Shown: piece after piece, positions 9,708-19,806 of the stretch
Layout of the letters: each line of letters begins with the position of its first letter
Numbering within the stretch: position 1 is the stretch's first letter
Assembly: GCF_007035645.1 (NCBI RefSeq)
Contig: NZ_AP019632.1
Span: 124,001 to 188,000 of the forward strand
Source of the DNA: Enterobacter asburiae
Lineage (GTDB): Bacteria; Pseudomonadota; Gammaproteobacteria; Enterobacterales; Enterobacteriaceae
Length of the DNA stretch: 64,000 bases
Direction: 5' to 3'
Made by a program: the position numbers and the translations under genes
Notes under the pieces: generated by a model
What the model saw: only the letters and a program-made list of their open reading frames with translations
Told to the model about the DNA's origin: nothing
The model's database searches: none

Positions 9708-10726
9708 TGAGCACTGTTAATGCGTCAATGACTGTGATCGGTGCCGGCTCATACGGCACCGCTCTTGCCATCACGCTGGCAAGAAATGGTCACGAAGTGG
9801 TTCTCTGGGGCCACGACCCAAAACATATCGCAACGCTGCAACGCGACCGTTGTAACGTGGCGTTTCTTCCGGACGTTCCGTTCCCCGACTCCCTGCACCT
9901 TGAAAGCGACCTTGCGACCGCGCTGGCGGCCAGCCGCAACATTCTGATTGTGGTTCCGAGCCATGTATTTGGCGACGTGCTCCGTCAGATTAAGCCGCTG
10001 ATGCGCCCGGATGCGCGCATTGTCTGGGCGACAAAAGGACTGGAAGCCGAAACCGGACGCCTGCTGCAGGACGTTGCCCGTGAAGCGCTGGGTGATGAGA
10101 TCCCGCTGGCGGTCATCTCCGGCCCGACCTTTGCCAAAGAGCTGGCCGCTGGCCTGCCGACGGCGATTTCGCTGGCCTCCACCGATCAGGCCTTCTCCGA
10201 CGATCTTCAACAGCTGCTGCACTGCGGCAAGAGCTTCCGCGTCTACAGCAACCCCGATTTTATCGGCGTGCAGCTGGGCGGTGCGGTGAAGAACGTGATT
10301 GCGATTGGTGCCGGGATGTCAGACGGCATTGGTTTTGGTGCCAATGCGCGTACGGCGCTGATCACCCGAGGACTGACCGAAATGTCCCGCCTGGGCGAAG
10401 CGCTGGGTGCCGATCCGGCCACCTTTATGGGAATGGCTGGCCTGGGCGACCTGGTGCTGACCTGTACCGACAACCAGTCTCGTAACCGCCGCTTTGGCAT
10501 GATGCTCGGACAGGGCAGCGATGTTAAAGGCGCGCAGGAGAAGATTGGTCAGGTGGTTGAAGGCTACCGCAATACCAAAGAAGTCCGCGAGTTGGCGCAC
10601 CGTTTCGGTGTCGAAATGCCAATAACCGAGGAAATTTATCAGGTATTGTATTGCGGAAAAAATGCGCGCGAGGCAGCATTGACCTTATTAGGTCGTGCGC
10701 GCAAGGACGAGCGCAGCAGTAACTAG
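9707..10726 (+). CDS. gpsA: Glycerol-3-phosphate dehydrogenase [NAD(P)+]
   Basis: 339 residues. It reduces dihydroxyacetone phosphate to sn-glycerol 3-phosphate, the backbone of phospholipids. The N-terminal Rossmann motif is [12 protein letters not shown] (residues 10-21). It is followed by NAD-binding [26 protein letters not shown] and the catalytic-lysine region [13 protein letters not shown]. The C-terminal helical domain has [11 protein letters not shown] and RNRRFG. The start ATG overlaps the secB stop by one base. cysE follows after 74 bases containing a hairpin. Confidence 0.97.
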   Translation: MSTVNASMTVIGAGSYGTALAITLARNGHEVVLWGHDPKHIATLQRDRCNVAFLPDVPFPDSLHLESDLATALAASRNILIVVPSHVFGDVLRQIKPLMRPDARIVWATKGLEAETGRLLQDVAREALGDEIPLAVISGPTFAKELAAGLPTAISLASTDQAFSDDLQQLLHCGKSFRVYSNPDFIGVQLGGAVKNVIAIGAGMSDGIGFGANARTALITRGLTEMSRLGEALGADPATFMGMAGLGDLVLTCTDNQSRNRRFGMMLGQGSDVKGAQEKIGQVVEGYRNTKEVRELAHRFGVEMPITEEIYQVLYCGKNAREAALTLLGRARKDERSSN

Positions 10727-10745
10727 TCGGAACCGTTGTCACCTG

Positions 10746-10779
10746 AATGACCCAGCCAGCGCAGAACTGGCTGGTCATT
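10746..10779 (+). terminator. Hairpin between gpsA and cysE
   Basis: CCAGCCAG (10752-10759) pairs with CTGGCTGG (10767-10774), extended by TGA/TCA and AAT/ATT flanks. No T-run follows, so it is more likely an attenuator or mRNA-processing or stabilising hairpin than a full terminator. It ends about 20 bases before the cysE ATG. Confidence 0.55.
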
Positions 10780-10800
10780 AACTATCGTCTGGAGTAAGCA

Positions 10801-11622
10801 ATGCCGTGTGAAGAACTGGATATCGTCTGGAACAATATTAAAGCCGAAGCCCGGGCGCTGGCCGACTGCGAGCCTATGCTGGCCAGTTTCTACCACGCGA
10901 CGCTACTCAAGCACGAAAATCTCGGCAGCGCGCTGAGCTATATGCTCGCCAACAAGCTGGCTTCCTCGATCATGCCAGCTATCGCCATTCGTGAAGTGGT
11001 GGAAGAGGCGTACGCCGCAGACCCGGAAATGATCGCCTCTGCCGCCTGCGATATTCAGGCCGTGCGCACGCGTGACCCGGCGGTCGATAAATATTCTACG
11101 CCGCTGCTGTACCTGAAAGGCTTCCACGCCCTGCAGGCTTACCGCATCGGCCACTGGCTGTGGAATGAAGGCCGCCGCGCGCTGGCGATCTTCCTGCAAA
11201 ACCAGGTTTCCGTGACGTTCCAGGTCGATATTCACCCGGCGGCAAAGATTGGCCGCGGGATCATGCTCGACCACGCCACCGGGATTGTCGTCGGGGAAAC
11301 GGCGGTGATTGAAGATGACGTCTCGATCCTGCAGTCGGTTACCCTGGGCGGTACCGGTAAAACCAGCGGCGATCGCCATCCGAAAATCCGTGAAGGGGTG
11401 ATGATTGGCGCGGGTGCCAAAATCCTCGGCAATATTGAAGTCGGGCGCGGCGCGAAGATCGGCGCAGGCTCCGTGGTGCTCCAGCCCGTGCCGCCGCATA
11501 CCACCGCCGCTGGCGTACCGGCGCGCATCGTCGGTAAACCAGACAGCGATAAGCCTTCCATGGACATGGATCAGCACTTCAACGGCATTCACCATACGTT
11601 CGAGTATGGTGACGGCATTTAA
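10801..11622 (+). CDS. cysE: Serine O-acetyltransferase
   Basis: 273 residues. It makes O-acetyl-L-serine from serine and acetyl-CoA, the first committed step of cysteine synthesis, and is feedback-inhibited by cysteine. An N-terminal helical domain is followed by a left-handed beta-helix of hexapeptide repeats ([41 protein letters not shown]), with the catalytic His/Asp in LDHATG. The C-terminus ends GDGI; the terminal Ile is the residue that docks into CysK in the cysteine synthase complex. The 3' end overlaps convergent trmL by four bases. Confidence 0.97.
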   Translation: MPCEELDIVWNNIKAEARALADCEPMLASFYHATLLKHENLGSALSYMLANKLASSIMPAIAIREVVEEAYAADPEMIASAACDIQAVRTRDPAVDKYSTPLLYLKGFHALQAYRIGHWLWNEGRRALAIFLQNQVSVTFQVDIHPAAKIGRGIMLDHATGIVVGETAVIEDDVSILQSVTLGGTGKTSGDRHPKIREGVMIGAGAKILGNIEVGRGAKIGAGSVVLQPVPPHTTAAGVPARIVGKPDSDKPSMDMDQHFNGIHHTFEYGDGI

Positions 11623-12092
11623 CTTCTGAGAATGGCGCCCGGATACCCCAGCTGGCGCCATGCTTCATACACCACCACCGACACCGCGTTCGACAGGTTC
11701 ATGCTGCGGCTGTCCGGCATCATCGGAATACGGATTTTCTGCTCAGCGGGCAGGGCATCCAGGATCGTGGCCGGCAGGCCGCGGGTTTCCGGGCCAAACA
11801 TCAGATAGTCACCTGCCTGATAGTTCACGGCGCTATGCGCTGGCGTGCCTTTGGTGGTCAGGGCGAACATGCGCTGCGGCTTTTCGGCTTCCAGAAACGC
11901 GGCGTAATCGTGATGGCGAACGACGGCGGTAAATTCATGATAATCCAGCCCTGCGCGACGCAGACGTTTGTCGTCCCACGTAAAGCCCATCGGCTCAATG
12001 ATATGCAGACGAAAACCGGTGTTGGCACACAGGCGGATGATATTGCCGGTATTTGGCGGAATTTCTGGTTCGAATAAAACGATGTTAAGCAT
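11619..12092 (-). CDS. trmL: tRNA (cytidine/uridine-34-2'-O)-methyltransferase
   Basis: 157-residue SPOUT-class (trefoil-knot) methyltransferase that methylates the wobble ribose of tRNA-Leu isoacceptors. Motifs are [24 protein letters not shown] at the start (motif 1), [11 protein letters not shown] (motif 2, SAM knot) and [23 protein letters not shown] (motif 3). The ribosome binding site AAGGGGG lies inside a strong hairpin directly upstream, described separately. Convergent with cysE. Confidence 0.96.
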   Translation of the reverse strand: MLNIVLFEPEIPPNTGNIIRLCANTGFRLHIIEPMGFTWDDKRLRRAGLDYHEFTAVVRHHDYAAFLEAEKPQRMFALTTKGTPAHSAVNYQAGDYLMFGPETRGLPATILDALPAEQKIRIPMMPDSRSMNLSNAVSVVVYEAWRQLGYPGAILRS

Positions 12093-12093
12093 G

Positions 12094-12117
12094 CTGCCCC
12101 CTTAATTGCGGGGGCAG
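12094..12117 (-). promoter_or_regulatory. Hairpin covering the trmL ribosome binding site
   Basis: CTGCCCCC (12094-12101) and GGGGGCAG (12110-12117) form a perfect 8-bp GC-rich stem. In the trmL message the purine-rich GGGGG arm carrying the Shine-Dalgarno sequence is paired, and the hairpin ends one base before the ATG at 12092. Translation would need the stem to open. No T-run follows, so it is not an ordinary terminator. Confidence 0.6.
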
Positions 12118-12137
12118 AATAGCAGAAAAGAGAGGAA

Positions 12138-13478
12138 CTACGCGACGCCGGGTTCCTGCGAGCGGCTGTAGAGCATTTTGTAGACGGTTGCCGCAGCGGC
12201 CACCAGAGCGGGAACGCTGAGGATCATTAAAATACTGTCTGCCTGCCACTGCATAGCGAGAAGCTGGGCGCTGGTCATGGTTCCCGCCACGCCGCCAAAG
12301 CGGCCGATCCCCTGCATCCAGGCGATGCCCGTCGCGCGGCACTCGGTAGGATAAAAGGTGGCGGCCAGGGTTTGCATGCCCGATTGCGCGCCGTTCATCG
12401 CGATCCCCATCAGGAAAATCAGCCCGCCAAACAGAGCGATATGGTTATGCTCAATTCCCAGTAAAAGAATTAGGCCCATTGTCAGCACGAAACCACACGC
12501 GACAACTTTATGCGCTTCCCAGCGGTCCATCATCCAGCCCGCGAGCAGAATGCCTGCGGTGCCGCCGAAGGTGAACAGCGAGGTGAGCCAGGCGGATTCC
12601 GCCAGAGCATAGCCCATCCCCTGCATCAGCGTCGGCATCCAGCTTAGCAGGACGTAGTAAATCACCAGCCCCATAAAATAGGTCACCCACAGCATCAGGG
12701 TGCCGGGCAGCCAGGGCATGGAAAAGAGCTGCGACACGCTCCCTTTTTTAGAGGCGACTTTCTCCTCCGCCAGGAAAAAGCCCGTGACGCTATCCAGCGT
12801 GCTGCGGGCGAACCGGCTGGCGATGCGGCGGACCTGCATGACGTCTTTCCCGCGCTGCACCAGAAACTTCACGGACTCCGGTAAAAACAGCCCCAGCAGC
12901 AGCGTTAAAATCAGCGGCGCAATCGCCCCAGTCAGCAGCACGCTTCGCCAGCCGTGATGGGGGATAAGCCAGGAAGAGATCGCGCCGCCGCCCGCCGCAC
13001 CCAGAGGGAAGCCGCAGTACATGGTATTAATCGCCATGGCGCGACAGCGCTGGGGGGCAAACTCCGAGATCAGCGTGATGGCGTTAGGCATTGCGGCACC
13101 GAGGCCCAGGCCCGTCAGAAAGCGCCACAGCGTGAGCGTATTCAGACTTTGCGCCCAGGCCGTCCCCAGGCTCGCAAGGCCGAAGAACAGGCACGAAAAG
13201 ACCAGCACGCGCTTGCGACCCATCCGGTCCGATACCGGACCAGCAATCAGCGCGCCCAGCGACAGCCCTAGCAGCGCCGCGCTCAGCACCGGCCCCAGAT
13301 CCTGTTTGTGTATCCCCCATTCTGCCGACAGCGTAGGCGCGATGTAACCCATCGCCGCCGTATCAAAACCATCGATCGCCAGAACCAGAAAGCCCAGCAC
13401 AATGAGCAGCCAGTGAAACCCTGAAAAGGAACTCTCATCGATCACCTGCTGAATATCCACCTTACCTGAATACGCCAT
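12138..13478 (-). CDS. MFS transporter, aromatic acid:H+ symporter type
   Basis: 446 residues from the chosen start, with twelve predicted membrane segments. It has the MFS signature GPVSDRMGRKRVLVF between TM2 and TM3. The early DGFDTAAMGYIAPTL motif in TM1 is typical of the aromatic acid:H+ symporter branch (PcaK/BenK-like). The open frame reaches 13559, but ATG 13478 is preferred because GGAGGGGAGC precedes it and the family begins with a short hydrophilic helix (KVDIQQVIDESS). It sits alone between trmL and the lld operon and is absent at this place in E. coli. The substrate, an aromatic or other organic acid, is inferred from family only. Confidence 0.85.
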   Translation of the reverse strand: MAYSGKVDIQQVIDESSFSGFHWLLIVLGFLVLAIDGFDTAAMGYIAPTLSAEWGIHKQDLGPVLSAALLGLSLGALIAGPVSDRMGRKRVLVFSCLFFGLASLGTAWAQSLNTLTLWRFLTGLGLGAAMPNAITLISEFAPQRCRAMAINTMYCGFPLGAAGGGAISSWLIPHHGWRSVLLTGAIAPLILTLLLGLFLPESVKFLVQRGKDVMQVRRIASRFARSTLDSVTGFFLAEEKVASKKGSVSQLFSMPWLPGTLMLWVTYFMGLVIYYVLLSWMPTLMQGMGYALAESAWLTSLFTFGGTAGILLAGWMMDRWEAHKVVACGFVLTMGLILLLGIEHNHIALFGGLIFLMGIAMNGAQSGMQTLAATFYPTECRATGIAWMQGIGRFGGVAGTMTSAQLLAMQWQADSILMILSVPALVAAAATVYKMLYSRSQEPGVA

Positions 13479-13601
13479 ACGCTCCCCTCCGATCTGATGT
13501 TGTTTTTGTGTTCTTGTATTTGCTTGTCTATACAATTGCGGACGGCAGGTGGATGTCAAATTTTCTTATCCAATATGTTATCTGGATGTTATTTTTGGCG
13601 T

Positions 13602-13631
13602 AAAAAAGCGCCCGAGGGGGAAATCGGGCGC
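13602..13631 (-). terminator. Intrinsic terminator of the lldPRD operon
   Basis: On the minus strand GCGCCCGA (13624-13631 complement) pairs with TCGGGCGC (13608-13615 complement) around an eight-base loop. A run of six T (13602-13607) follows. It lies 30 bases past the lldD stop. Confidence 0.88.
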
Positions 13632-13660
13632 GTGAGAAAGGTATATTAACGGAGGAGAAT

Positions 13661-14848
13661 TTACGCCGCGTTTCCCTGAGCAAGTGGCGCCAGCGCCGCC
13701 GGTAATTTGCTTAACTCCTGCACTAGGGAATCCTTACTGATTTCGCTAATCGTTCTTGCTCCTGTCAGCGTCATCGCCACCTTCATCTCTTTTTCGATCA
13801 GGTTGAGCAGATTCGCCACCCCTGCCTGGCCCGCCGTCGCCAGCGCATACAGATACGCGCGCCCCAGCAGCACGCTGTCGGCGCCGAGCGCAATCATGCG
13901 CACCACGTCCAGCCCGTTGCGGATGCCGCTGTCGGCCAGGATCGCAATATCGCCTTTCACCGCATCGGCGATGGCCGGCAGGGCGCGTGCGGAAGAGAGC
14001 ACCCCGTCAAGCTGGCGTCCGCCGTGGTTAGAGACCACAATCCCGTCTGCGCCAAAGCGTACCGCGTCGCGGGCATCTTCCGGATCGAGGATCCCTTTGA
14101 TCACCATCGGGCCGTCCCAGAACTCGCGGATCCACTCCAGGTCTTTCCACGAGATCGACGGATCAAAGTTGTTCGCCAGCCAGCCGATGTAATCCTCCAG
14201 CCCGGTCGGTTTACCGAGGTAAGCCGAGATATTCCCGAGATCGTGAGGCCGACCGTTCAGGCCGACATCCCACGCCCACTGTGGGTGGGTCACGGCCTGC
14301 CAGTAACGACGGAGCGCAGCATTCGGGCCGCTCATGCCGGAGTGGGCATCACGATAGCGCGCGCCGGGCGTTGGCATATCGACGGTAAAGACCAGCGTGG
14401 AGCAGCCCGCCGCTTTGGCTCGCTCGAGCGCGTTGCGCATAAACCCGCGATCGCGCAGGACGTACAGCTGGAACCACATTGGGCGCTTGATGGTCGGTGC
14501 TACCTCTTCAATCGGGCAGACGGACACGGTGGAAAGCGTAAACGGAATGCCTTTGGCCTCCGCCGCAGCGGCAGCTTGCACTTCACCGCGGCGGGCATAC
14601 ATGCCGCATAAGCCTACAGGCGCGAGCGCCACGGGCATGGAGAGCGTTTCGTTGAACAGCTTTGTCTCAAGGCTCAGGTCAGACATATTCTTCAGCACGC
14701 GCTGGCGCAGGGCCACTTCCGACAGATCTTCCACGTTGCGACGCAGGGTGTATTCGGCATACGCCCCACCATCGATATAGTGGAACAGGAACGGGGGCAA
14801 AATGCGCTGCGCCGCGGCGCGATAGTCACTGGCTGCTGAAATAATCAT
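13661..14848 (-). CDS. lldD: L-lactate dehydrogenase (quinone/cytochrome), FMN-dependent
   Basis: 395 residues. It oxidises L-lactate to pyruvate and passes electrons to the respiratory quinone pool at the inner membrane. It belongs to the alpha-hydroxy-acid oxidase family, a TIM barrel with FMN. Visible motifs are [47 protein letters not shown], and the catalytic signature [10 protein letters not shown] with the proton-abstracting histidine. The phosphate-binding [13 protein letters not shown] and GRAYLYALA follow. The start overlaps the lldR stop by four bases, so lldP-lldR-lldD is one translationally coupled unit. Confidence 0.97.
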   Translation of the reverse strand: MIISAASDYRAAAQRILPPFLFHYIDGGAYAEYTLRRNVEDLSEVALRQRVLKNMSDLSLETKLFNETLSMPVALAPVGLCGMYARRGEVQAAAAAEAKGIPFTLSTVSVCPIEEVAPTIKRPMWFQLYVLRDRGFMRNALERAKAAGCSTLVFTVDMPTPGARYRDAHSGMSGPNAALRRYWQAVTHPQWAWDVGLNGRPHDLGNISAYLGKPTGLEDYIGWLANNFDPSISWKDLEWIREFWDGPMVIKGILDPEDARDAVRFGADGIVVSNHGGRQLDGVLSSARALPAIADAVKGDIAILADSGIRNGLDVVRMIALGADSVLLGRAYLYALATAGQAGVANLLNLIEKEMKVAMTLTGARTISEISKDSLVQELSKLPAALAPLAQGNAA

Positions 14849-15618
14849 GCTTTGTTCTCCCTGGAAATATCACTGTCGCCAGGCAGACGGGTAATACGCG
14901 CCTGTCGGGCCTGGTCTTCATCGAATCGTTTAATGGTGGTGTGCACGAAACCGAGATGCGCCATCATCGCTTTGCGTGCGGCCTCGGCATCACCGGCCAG
15001 AATGGCGTTGAGCACCGCCTCGTGCTGTTCTGTGAGCTGGGCAAACACCGGCGGAACCAGATACATGCGCTGGCGGCTCTGCTTCACGGAGGATTGCAGC
15101 AGGTCGAAGAACCCGCGCATGGTCTGAAGCAGCACCACGTTGTGCGACGCCTCGGCAATCGCCAGGTGAAAACGGACATCCGCCTGGGAGGCGATGTCCG
15201 GGTCGCTGCTTTGCGTGGCCTCAAAGCAGGCGATGAGTTTCTCTTTGTCGGCGTCGGTTGCCCGCATGGCCGCGTGCCAGGCGGTACTGGTTTCGATGGC
15301 GTGACGCGCTTCAAGGATGTCGAAGCTGTAGTCCGGGTCGTTCTCCATCAGCGTCTTTAGCGGCTGCACGATGTTTTGCTCGGACCAGTCGTCATGCTGC
15401 CAGCGCACAAAAGTGCCGCCGCCGCGACGGCTCACCAGCACGCCTTCGCTGACCAGCGTCGCCAGCGCCTCGCGCAGTGAATTGCGCGACACGCCAAGCT
15501 GTGCGGCAAGCTGGCGTTCGGCGGGCAGCTTCATGCCCGCTTCAAGCTGTTGTTCTTCAATCAGCGCCCGCACGCGAGAGGCAATCTCGTCGGACAGGCG
15601 TCTGGGCATCACTATCAT
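14845..15618 (-). CDS. lldR: L-lactate-responsive transcriptional regulator (GntR/FadR family)
   Basis: 257 residues. An N-terminal winged helix (residues ~5-75: [42 protein letters not shown]) precedes an all-helical FCD ligand-binding domain with metal-binding Asp/His residues ([21 protein letters not shown]). LldR represses or activates lldPRD depending on L-lactate. Two matching inverted repeats lie upstream of lldP. The gene overlaps lldP and lldD by four bases on either side. Confidence 0.96.
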   Translation of the reverse strand: MIVMPRRLSDEIASRVRALIEEQQLEAGMKLPAERQLAAQLGVSRNSLREALATLVSEGVLVSRRGGGTFVRWQHDDWSEQNIVQPLKTLMENDPDYSFDILEARHAIETSTAWHAAMRATDADKEKLIACFEATQSSDPDIASQADVRFHLAIAEASHNVVLLQTMRGFFDLLQSSVKQSRQRMYLVPPVFAQLTEQHEAVLNAILAGDAEAARKAMMAHLGFVHTTIKRFDEDQARQARITRLPGDSDISRENKA

Positions 15619-17270
15619 GGGATCATCCAGGTTAAGACATAGGCCTGCAGGGTGGTGATCACCCCGACCATGCAGGTGAATATCAGGCTGTGTTTCACGG
15701 TAAAGCGGAACAGATCCGACTCTTTACCGACCAGTCCCACCGCCGCACAGGCAATGGCGATGGATTGTGGAGAGATCATTTTCCCGGTCACGCCGCCGGT
15801 GGTGTTCGCGGCCACCAGCAGGACGTCCGACACGCCAATCTGCTGGGCTGCCGTTGCCTGCAGGGCGGCAAACAGGGCGTTAGACGAGGTATCGGAACCG
15901 GTCAGGAACACCCCCAGCCAGCCGAGGAACGGCGAGAAGAAGGTGAAGGCGTGGCTGGTATGGGCCAGCGCCAGCGCCAGCGTCGATGACAGGCCGGAGT
16001 AGTTCGAGATAAACGCGAACGCCAGCACCATGCCGATGGAGTAAATCGGCAGCATCAGCTCTTTAATGGTCGCGGCAAAGGTCTGCACCGCGGCCGCAGG
16101 CTTCATGCGCAGCCACACCACGGAAAGAATAGCGGCAAACAGGATGGCGGTACCGGTGGCGGAGAACCAGTCGAATTTATAGACCGCGGCATACGGCGTA
16201 GCGGCGTGCACCACCGGCGGCATACGGGCGACCATCTTGTCGAGGAACGGTACGGAGATGTTAATCACCATGTCGTAAAGCGCGCCGCCCGGGGCGAACA
16301 GGGCTTTAAACGGCGGGATGCTCCACAGGGTCACCGTTGCGGTCAGGAACAGGAACGGCGACCAGGCGCGGATCACCTGTCCTGCCGTATAGCCCGTACG
16401 GGCCAGGGTTTGATCAACCTGCGAGGCGCCCATGTCGGCGAAGCGGAAAATACGCACCGGCTGCCAGCGTTTCAGGAACAGCGTCAGACAGACCAGCGAC
16501 ACCAGCGAAGAGATGATGTCCGGCAGCTCCGGGCCGAGGAAGTTCGAGCTGAGGTATTGAGCGATAGCGAACGAACCGCCCGCCACCATCACCGCAGGCC
16601 AGGTCTCCTTCACGCCGCGCCAGCCGTCCATAATCGCCATGATCCAGAACAGGACGATAATGGTCAGGAAGGGCAGCTGGCGGCCAACCATCTGGCCGAT
16701 CTCGAAGCTGTCCAGCCCGGTGACCTGTCCGGCCACCAGAATCGGAATACCCATCGCGCCAAACGCAACCGGCGCGGTGTTCACAATCAGGCACAGGCCC
16801 GCGGCATAGAGCGGGTTAAAGCCCAGCCCGACCAGCAGCGCGGCGGTGATCGCCACCGGTGCGCCAAAGCCTGCCGCACCTTCCAGAAATGCCCCGAAGG
16901 AGAAGCCGACAATCAGCATCTGCAGGCGCTGGTCCGGCGTGATGGAAAGAATCGACGAACGGATTATGTCGAACTGCCCGGTTTTCACCGAGATTTTATA
17001 GACAAAGACCGCCGCGATGATGATCCACGCAATTGGCCACAGGCCGTAGAAGAAACCATAGACGACGGAGGCCAGCGCGCGATCGACCGGCATTTTATAG
17101 AAGAACAGCGCCACCATCAGGGCGATAGCAACGGTATACGTCGCGGCGAGGTAGCCCTTCAGCTTGAGCTTAATCAGCGCAAAGAAGAAGAACAGAATCG
17201 GAAGCGATGCGATCAGGCTCGACAGCCAGATATTTCCGGCCGGGTCGTAGTTTTGTTGCCAGAGGCTCAT
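15615..17270 (-). CDS. lldP: L-lactate permease
   Basis: 551 residues with about 12-14 membrane segments, lactate permease family (LctP). It imports L-lactate, and also D-lactate and glycolate in E. coli, with protons. Family hallmarks are [42 protein letters not shown] and, near the C-terminus, [25 protein letters not shown]. It is the first gene of the operon. An AGGAG ribosome site lies in a partially self-complementary leader (17271-17299). Confidence 0.97.
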   Translation of the reverse strand: MSLWQQNYDPAGNIWLSSLIASLPILFFFFALIKLKLKGYLAATYTVAIALMVALFFYKMPVDRALASVVYGFFYGLWPIAWIIIAAVFVYKISVKTGQFDIIRSSILSITPDQRLQMLIVGFSFGAFLEGAAGFGAPVAITAALLVGLGFNPLYAAGLCLIVNTAPVAFGAMGIPILVAGQVTGLDSFEIGQMVGRQLPFLTIIVLFWIMAIMDGWRGVKETWPAVMVAGGSFAIAQYLSSNFLGPELPDIISSLVSLVCLTLFLKRWQPVRIFRFADMGASQVDQTLARTGYTAGQVIRAWSPFLFLTATVTLWSIPPFKALFAPGGALYDMVINISVPFLDKMVARMPPVVHAATPYAAVYKFDWFSATGTAILFAAILSVVWLRMKPAAAVQTFAATIKELMLPIYSIGMVLAFAFISNYSGLSSTLALALAHTSHAFTFFSPFLGWLGVFLTGSDTSSNALFAALQATAAQQIGVSDVLLVAANTTGGVTGKMISPQSIAIACAAVGLVGKESDLFRFTVKHSLIFTCMVGVITTLQAYVLTWMIP

Positions 17271-17347
17271 GCAGGTCTCCTGGGGACCAGACAGCCTGCG
17301 CTGCGGGTGAGTCTCCGCTCAACTCTGCGTCACAGGTTGTGTAAAAG

Positions 17348-17358
17348 TGGTCCTGCCA
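17348..17358. promoter_or_regulatory. Proximal LldR-like operator
   Basis: TGGTCCTGCCA has the TGG...CCA inverted-repeat core of FadR/LldR-type operators. It lies about 78 bases upstream of the lldP ATG and 126 bases (centre to centre) from the distal copy. That matches the remembered wide two-operator arrangement of E. coli lldP. Confidence 0.5.
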
Positions 17359-17360
17359 AT

Positions 17361-17406
17361 GTTATGTTGTAGGGTTAATGACAATGAATGGTTAACCAAA
17401 TGTTAT
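17361..17406. promoter_or_regulatory. Candidate ArcA box cluster upstream of lldP
   Basis: Repeated GTTA(A/T) elements begin at 17361, 17374, 17391 and 17402, two of them 11 bases apart, which is the phasing ArcA~P prefers. lldPRD is ArcA-repressed in E. coli, so the role is plausible but rests on short, AT-rich matches. Confidence 0.35.
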
Positions 17407-17471
17407 GGTCAGGCAATGAGTTTGTGAGCGAAAATAATGGAATTGTGAACCGGGGAAGAAAGAAAAGGGGG

Positions 17472-17486
17472 ATTGGTTGGGCCAAT
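17472..17486. promoter_or_regulatory. Distal LldR-like operator
   Basis: ATTGGTTGGGCCAAT is a perfect 5-bp inverted repeat (ATTGG/CCAAT) around a five-base spacer, in the FadR/PdhR/LldR operator style. It lies far upstream of the promoter region and pairs with the proximal site. Confidence 0.55.
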
Positions 17487-17507
17487 TTGAAGCAGGGTGG
17501 GGCCTGA

Positions 17508-17546
17508 TGCCCTCACCCCGGCCCTCTCCCACAGGAAGAGGGGGGA
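17508..17546. repeat. Dispersed GC-rich palindromic repeat, copy 1
   Basis: This copy has the arms CCCTCACCCC and CCCTCTCCCAC followed by the partial complement GAAGAGGGG. It belongs to the same family as the repeats at 19737, 24623, 36817, 55494 and 61633. It lies between yibL and the lld regulatory region, just past the yibL stop. Confidence 0.7.
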
Positions 17547-17550
17547 AGTA

Positions 17551-17913
17551 TCAGAACGCGGTCTTACAAAAGCCCGTCATCTCTTTCAGGCCCATTTCAC
17601 GACCAAGCTCGGTCATAGGGTGTACCACCACCAGACCACGGACGCTTTTCTTCAGCTTGCCCATGTCGGCCTGTTCTTTTTTGGTGATCGCGCGGCGGTG
17701 CGGCATGTTCATCAGCTTCTGCGCTTCTTTGCTCAGCTTCTGGCCCTTCACTTCGCGCAGACGCTCGATTTCTGTTTCCAGCGTGGCGGCTTCTTTTTCC
17801 AGCTCGGCGTACTTCTCGGCGGAATCGACCAGTGACAGGCCAGCCATCTGGTGGCGGATCAGATCCAGACGGTCGCTCAGGCGTTTAATTTCGTTCTTTT
17901 CGACTTCTTTCAT
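17551..17913 (-). CDS. yibL: YibL family ribosome-associated protein
   Basis: 120 residues, highly charged. An N-terminal coiled coil (residues ~2-60, [15 protein letters not shown] ... [13 protein letters not shown]) precedes a basic central part ([20 protein letters not shown]). In E. coli it co-fractionates with ribosomes, and no enzymatic role is known. It stands alone between the lld and mtl operons, as in E. coli. No membrane or secretion signal is seen. Confidence 0.93.
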   Translation of the reverse strand: MKEVEKNEIKRLSDRLDLIRHQMAGLSLVDSAEKYAELEKEAATLETEIERLREVKGQKLSKEAQKLMNMPHRRAITKKEQADMGKLKKSVRGLVVVHPMTELGREMGLKEMTGFCKTAF

Positions 17914-17971
17914 GACAAATAACTCTGAAAACGGGGAATTTACAGGGAAGGATACACCAATGTGAGCAGGC

Positions 17972-18562
17972 TTACTTCTGAAACGCTTTTTTTAAGCTGA
18001 TTCGGGAAATCAGCTCAGTCAGGGAGAGCACCATCGTGGAGCGGACAACCTGTTGATAACGCAGCTTTTGCATCGCGTATAGCTCAGGGTCGCTGTTATC
18101 AAAATGCGGAGCAGGGGGGAGCGCGCTGACGCAGTGCAGCTCGCCGAAGGGCCCCAGGATCTCATCATCGGTAAAGGTGTACTCGTTACCGTCATGATTG
18201 AGCTCTTCGCGCAGCGCCATTAACAGCTCCGCATCTTCATACTCTTGTCGGTTGAGCACGCCAAGACCATAAATCAGCTTTAAACGCACGGATAAATCGC
18301 CCAGCGGTCCGTCTCCGTCCAGTAACGGTTCTACAGCATACTTTACCGCGTAGTCGTCTTTGCGAAACACCTGAAGCACCAGGATATTCACCGCCTCGGT
18401 CAGTAATTCGACGGCGGCAATCAGGAAGCTTCGTACGGTTTTGCCAGCATTCAGACGCTCAAGCACACGATTTTCAAAGGCCTGGGTTTGTTCCATTATT
18501 GCCTGCATATCTGACAATCTATTATCTGGGCGCAGGTTAACCTGCGCCGCACTGTGCATCAT
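17972..18562 (-). CDS. mtlR: Mannitol operon repressor MtlR
   Basis: 196 residues, all-helical MtlR/FumE family, without a recognisable helix-turn-helix. In E. coli it lowers mtl operon expression and probably acts as a regulator without binding DNA directly. The core [19 protein letters not shown] segment (here [16 protein letters not shown]), [40 protein letters not shown] and [20 protein letters not shown] are strongly conserved. The start ATG overlaps the mtlD TGA by four bases; a second ATG follows at once and gives 195 residues. Confidence 0.95.
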   Translation of the reverse strand: MMHSAAQVNLRPDNRLSDMQAIMEQTQAFENRVLERLNAGKTVRSFLIAAVELLTEAVNILVLQVFRKDDYAVKYAVEPLLDGDGPLGDLSVRLKLIYGLGVLNRQEYEDAELLMALREELNHDGNEYTFTDDEILGPFGELHCVSALPPAPHFDNSDPELYAMQKLRYQQVVRSTMVLSLTELISRISLKKAFQK

Positions 18563-19707
18563 TTGGTTGCGTTGTATGCGTTAACCGCCTCCACAACCAC
18601 GTCGCTGTTGGCGTCCAGACCGGAAATCTGCGCCAGCGCAGCCTGCGCGCCTTTGTCATCAATCAGCTGAGCCAGTTCCTGCGCCTGTGGGTCCTGCTCG
18701 CTGCGGTAGTGCATCGCGGCGGCAATCCCTTTCACCAGGTTGGCGTGCGGCAGGCCGTATTCCAGCGTGCCCAGCAGCGGCTTAATCAGACGGTCGCCCG
18801 CGCTCAGTTTGCGCAGAGGCTGACGGCCCACGCGCTCAACGTCATCTTTCAGATACGGATTTTCAAAGCGACCGAGGATTTTCTGGATGTATGCTGCGTG
18901 TTTATCAGCATCAAAACCGTAGCGTTTGATCAGCACCGCGCCGCTCTCTTCCATTGCCCCTTTCACCACCGCGCGGATCTTCTCATCGAGGATCGCGTCA
19001 CGAATGGTCTGATGACCGGCCAATTTTCCGAGGTACGCGGTTATAGCATGCCCGGTGTTCAGCGTGAAGAGTTTGCGTTCGACAAATGCCATCAGGTTAT
19101 CGGTTAATTCCATTCCCGGAATGGTCGGCAGGGCGCCTTTAAACTGGGTTTTATCCACGATCCACTCGCTGAAGGTTTCCACGGTCACTTCCAGCGGGTC
19201 GTTGGTGGCGGATTCAGACGGCGGAACGATGCGATCCACGGCGGAATCCACAAACCCAACGTGCGCTTCAACCCAGGCTTTGTCTTCGTCTGCTACAGCG
19301 TTAAGCACGTGGCCTTTCAGCTGCGTGGTGCCGCGCACCATGTTTTCACAGGCGATGATGTTCAGCGGAGCGTCGATGCCCTGCGCTTTACGTTTTGCCA
19401 GGCCTTTCGCAACCGCAGGGGCGATGCGCTCAAGGACGACCGGACCCACGGCCGTGGTGACCAGATCGACGCTGGCGATCAGGTCGATAACGTCTTCCCC
19501 GATGCTGCTGACCGCGTTGACGCCGGATACCGTCTCAACCTGCTCGTTTTCACCGACTACATGGACCTGATAGCTATGACGCGCATTCAGGGCATCCAGG
19601 ACCACCTGATTCACATCGGCGAATGTCAGCGTAATGCCCGCGTCTGCCAGCAGTTTACCGATAAAACCACGACCGATATTACCTGCGCCAAAATGTAATG
19701 CTTTCAT
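18559..19707 (-). CDS. mtlD: Mannitol-1-phosphate 5-dehydrogenase
   Basis: 382 residues. It oxidises mannitol 1-phosphate, delivered by MtlA, to fructose 6-phosphate with NAD+. The N-terminal Rossmann motif is [17 protein letters not shown]. The polyol-dehydrogenase signatures [21 protein letters not shown] and the catalytic-lysine region [21 protein letters not shown] are present. An open frame continues upstream to 19770 but runs into the palindromic repeat, so the start at 19707 is used. The repeat lies between mtlA and mtlD within the operon. Confidence 0.96.
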   Translation of the reverse strand: MKALHFGAGNIGRGFIGKLLADAGITLTFADVNQVVLDALNARHSYQVHVVGENEQVETVSGVNAVSSIGEDVIDLIASVDLVTTAVGPVVLERIAPAVAKGLAKRKAQGIDAPLNIIACENMVRGTTQLKGHVLNAVADEDKAWVEAHVGFVDSAVDRIVPPSESATNDPLEVTVETFSEWIVDKTQFKGALPTIPGMELTDNLMAFVERKLFTLNTGHAITAYLGKLAGHQTIRDAILDEKIRAVVKGAMEESGAVLIKRYGFDADKHAAYIQKILGRFENPYLKDDVERVGRQPLRKLSAGDRLIKPLLGTLEYGLPHANLVKGIAAAMHYRSEQDPQAQELAQLIDDKGAQAALAQISGLDANSDVVVEAVNAYNATK

Positions 19708-19736
19708 AGTGTTAACCTTCATCAATGTTTTTACCC

Positions 19737-19801
19737 GAGAGGGCTGGGGTGAGGAACTTTTTCCCCTCACCCTAGCCCTCTCCCCAGAGGGGAGAGGGAA
19801 G
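19737..19801. repeat. Dispersed GC-rich palindromic repeat, copy 2 (inside mtl operon)
   Basis: Inverted arms GAGAGGGCTGGGGTGAGG and CCCTCACCCTAGCCCTCTCC, followed by CAGAGGGGAGAGGG. In RNA this forms a long GC-rich hairpin between mtlA and mtlD. It may stabilise the upstream mtlA message and reduce readthrough into mtlDR. Confidence 0.75.
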
Positions 19802-19806
19802 AGAAC

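Noticed and set aside
16206..17372. 388-codon ORF antisense to lldP
   Set aside because: Same reasoning: extreme Arg/His/Gln composition and no motif, opposite a certain permease.
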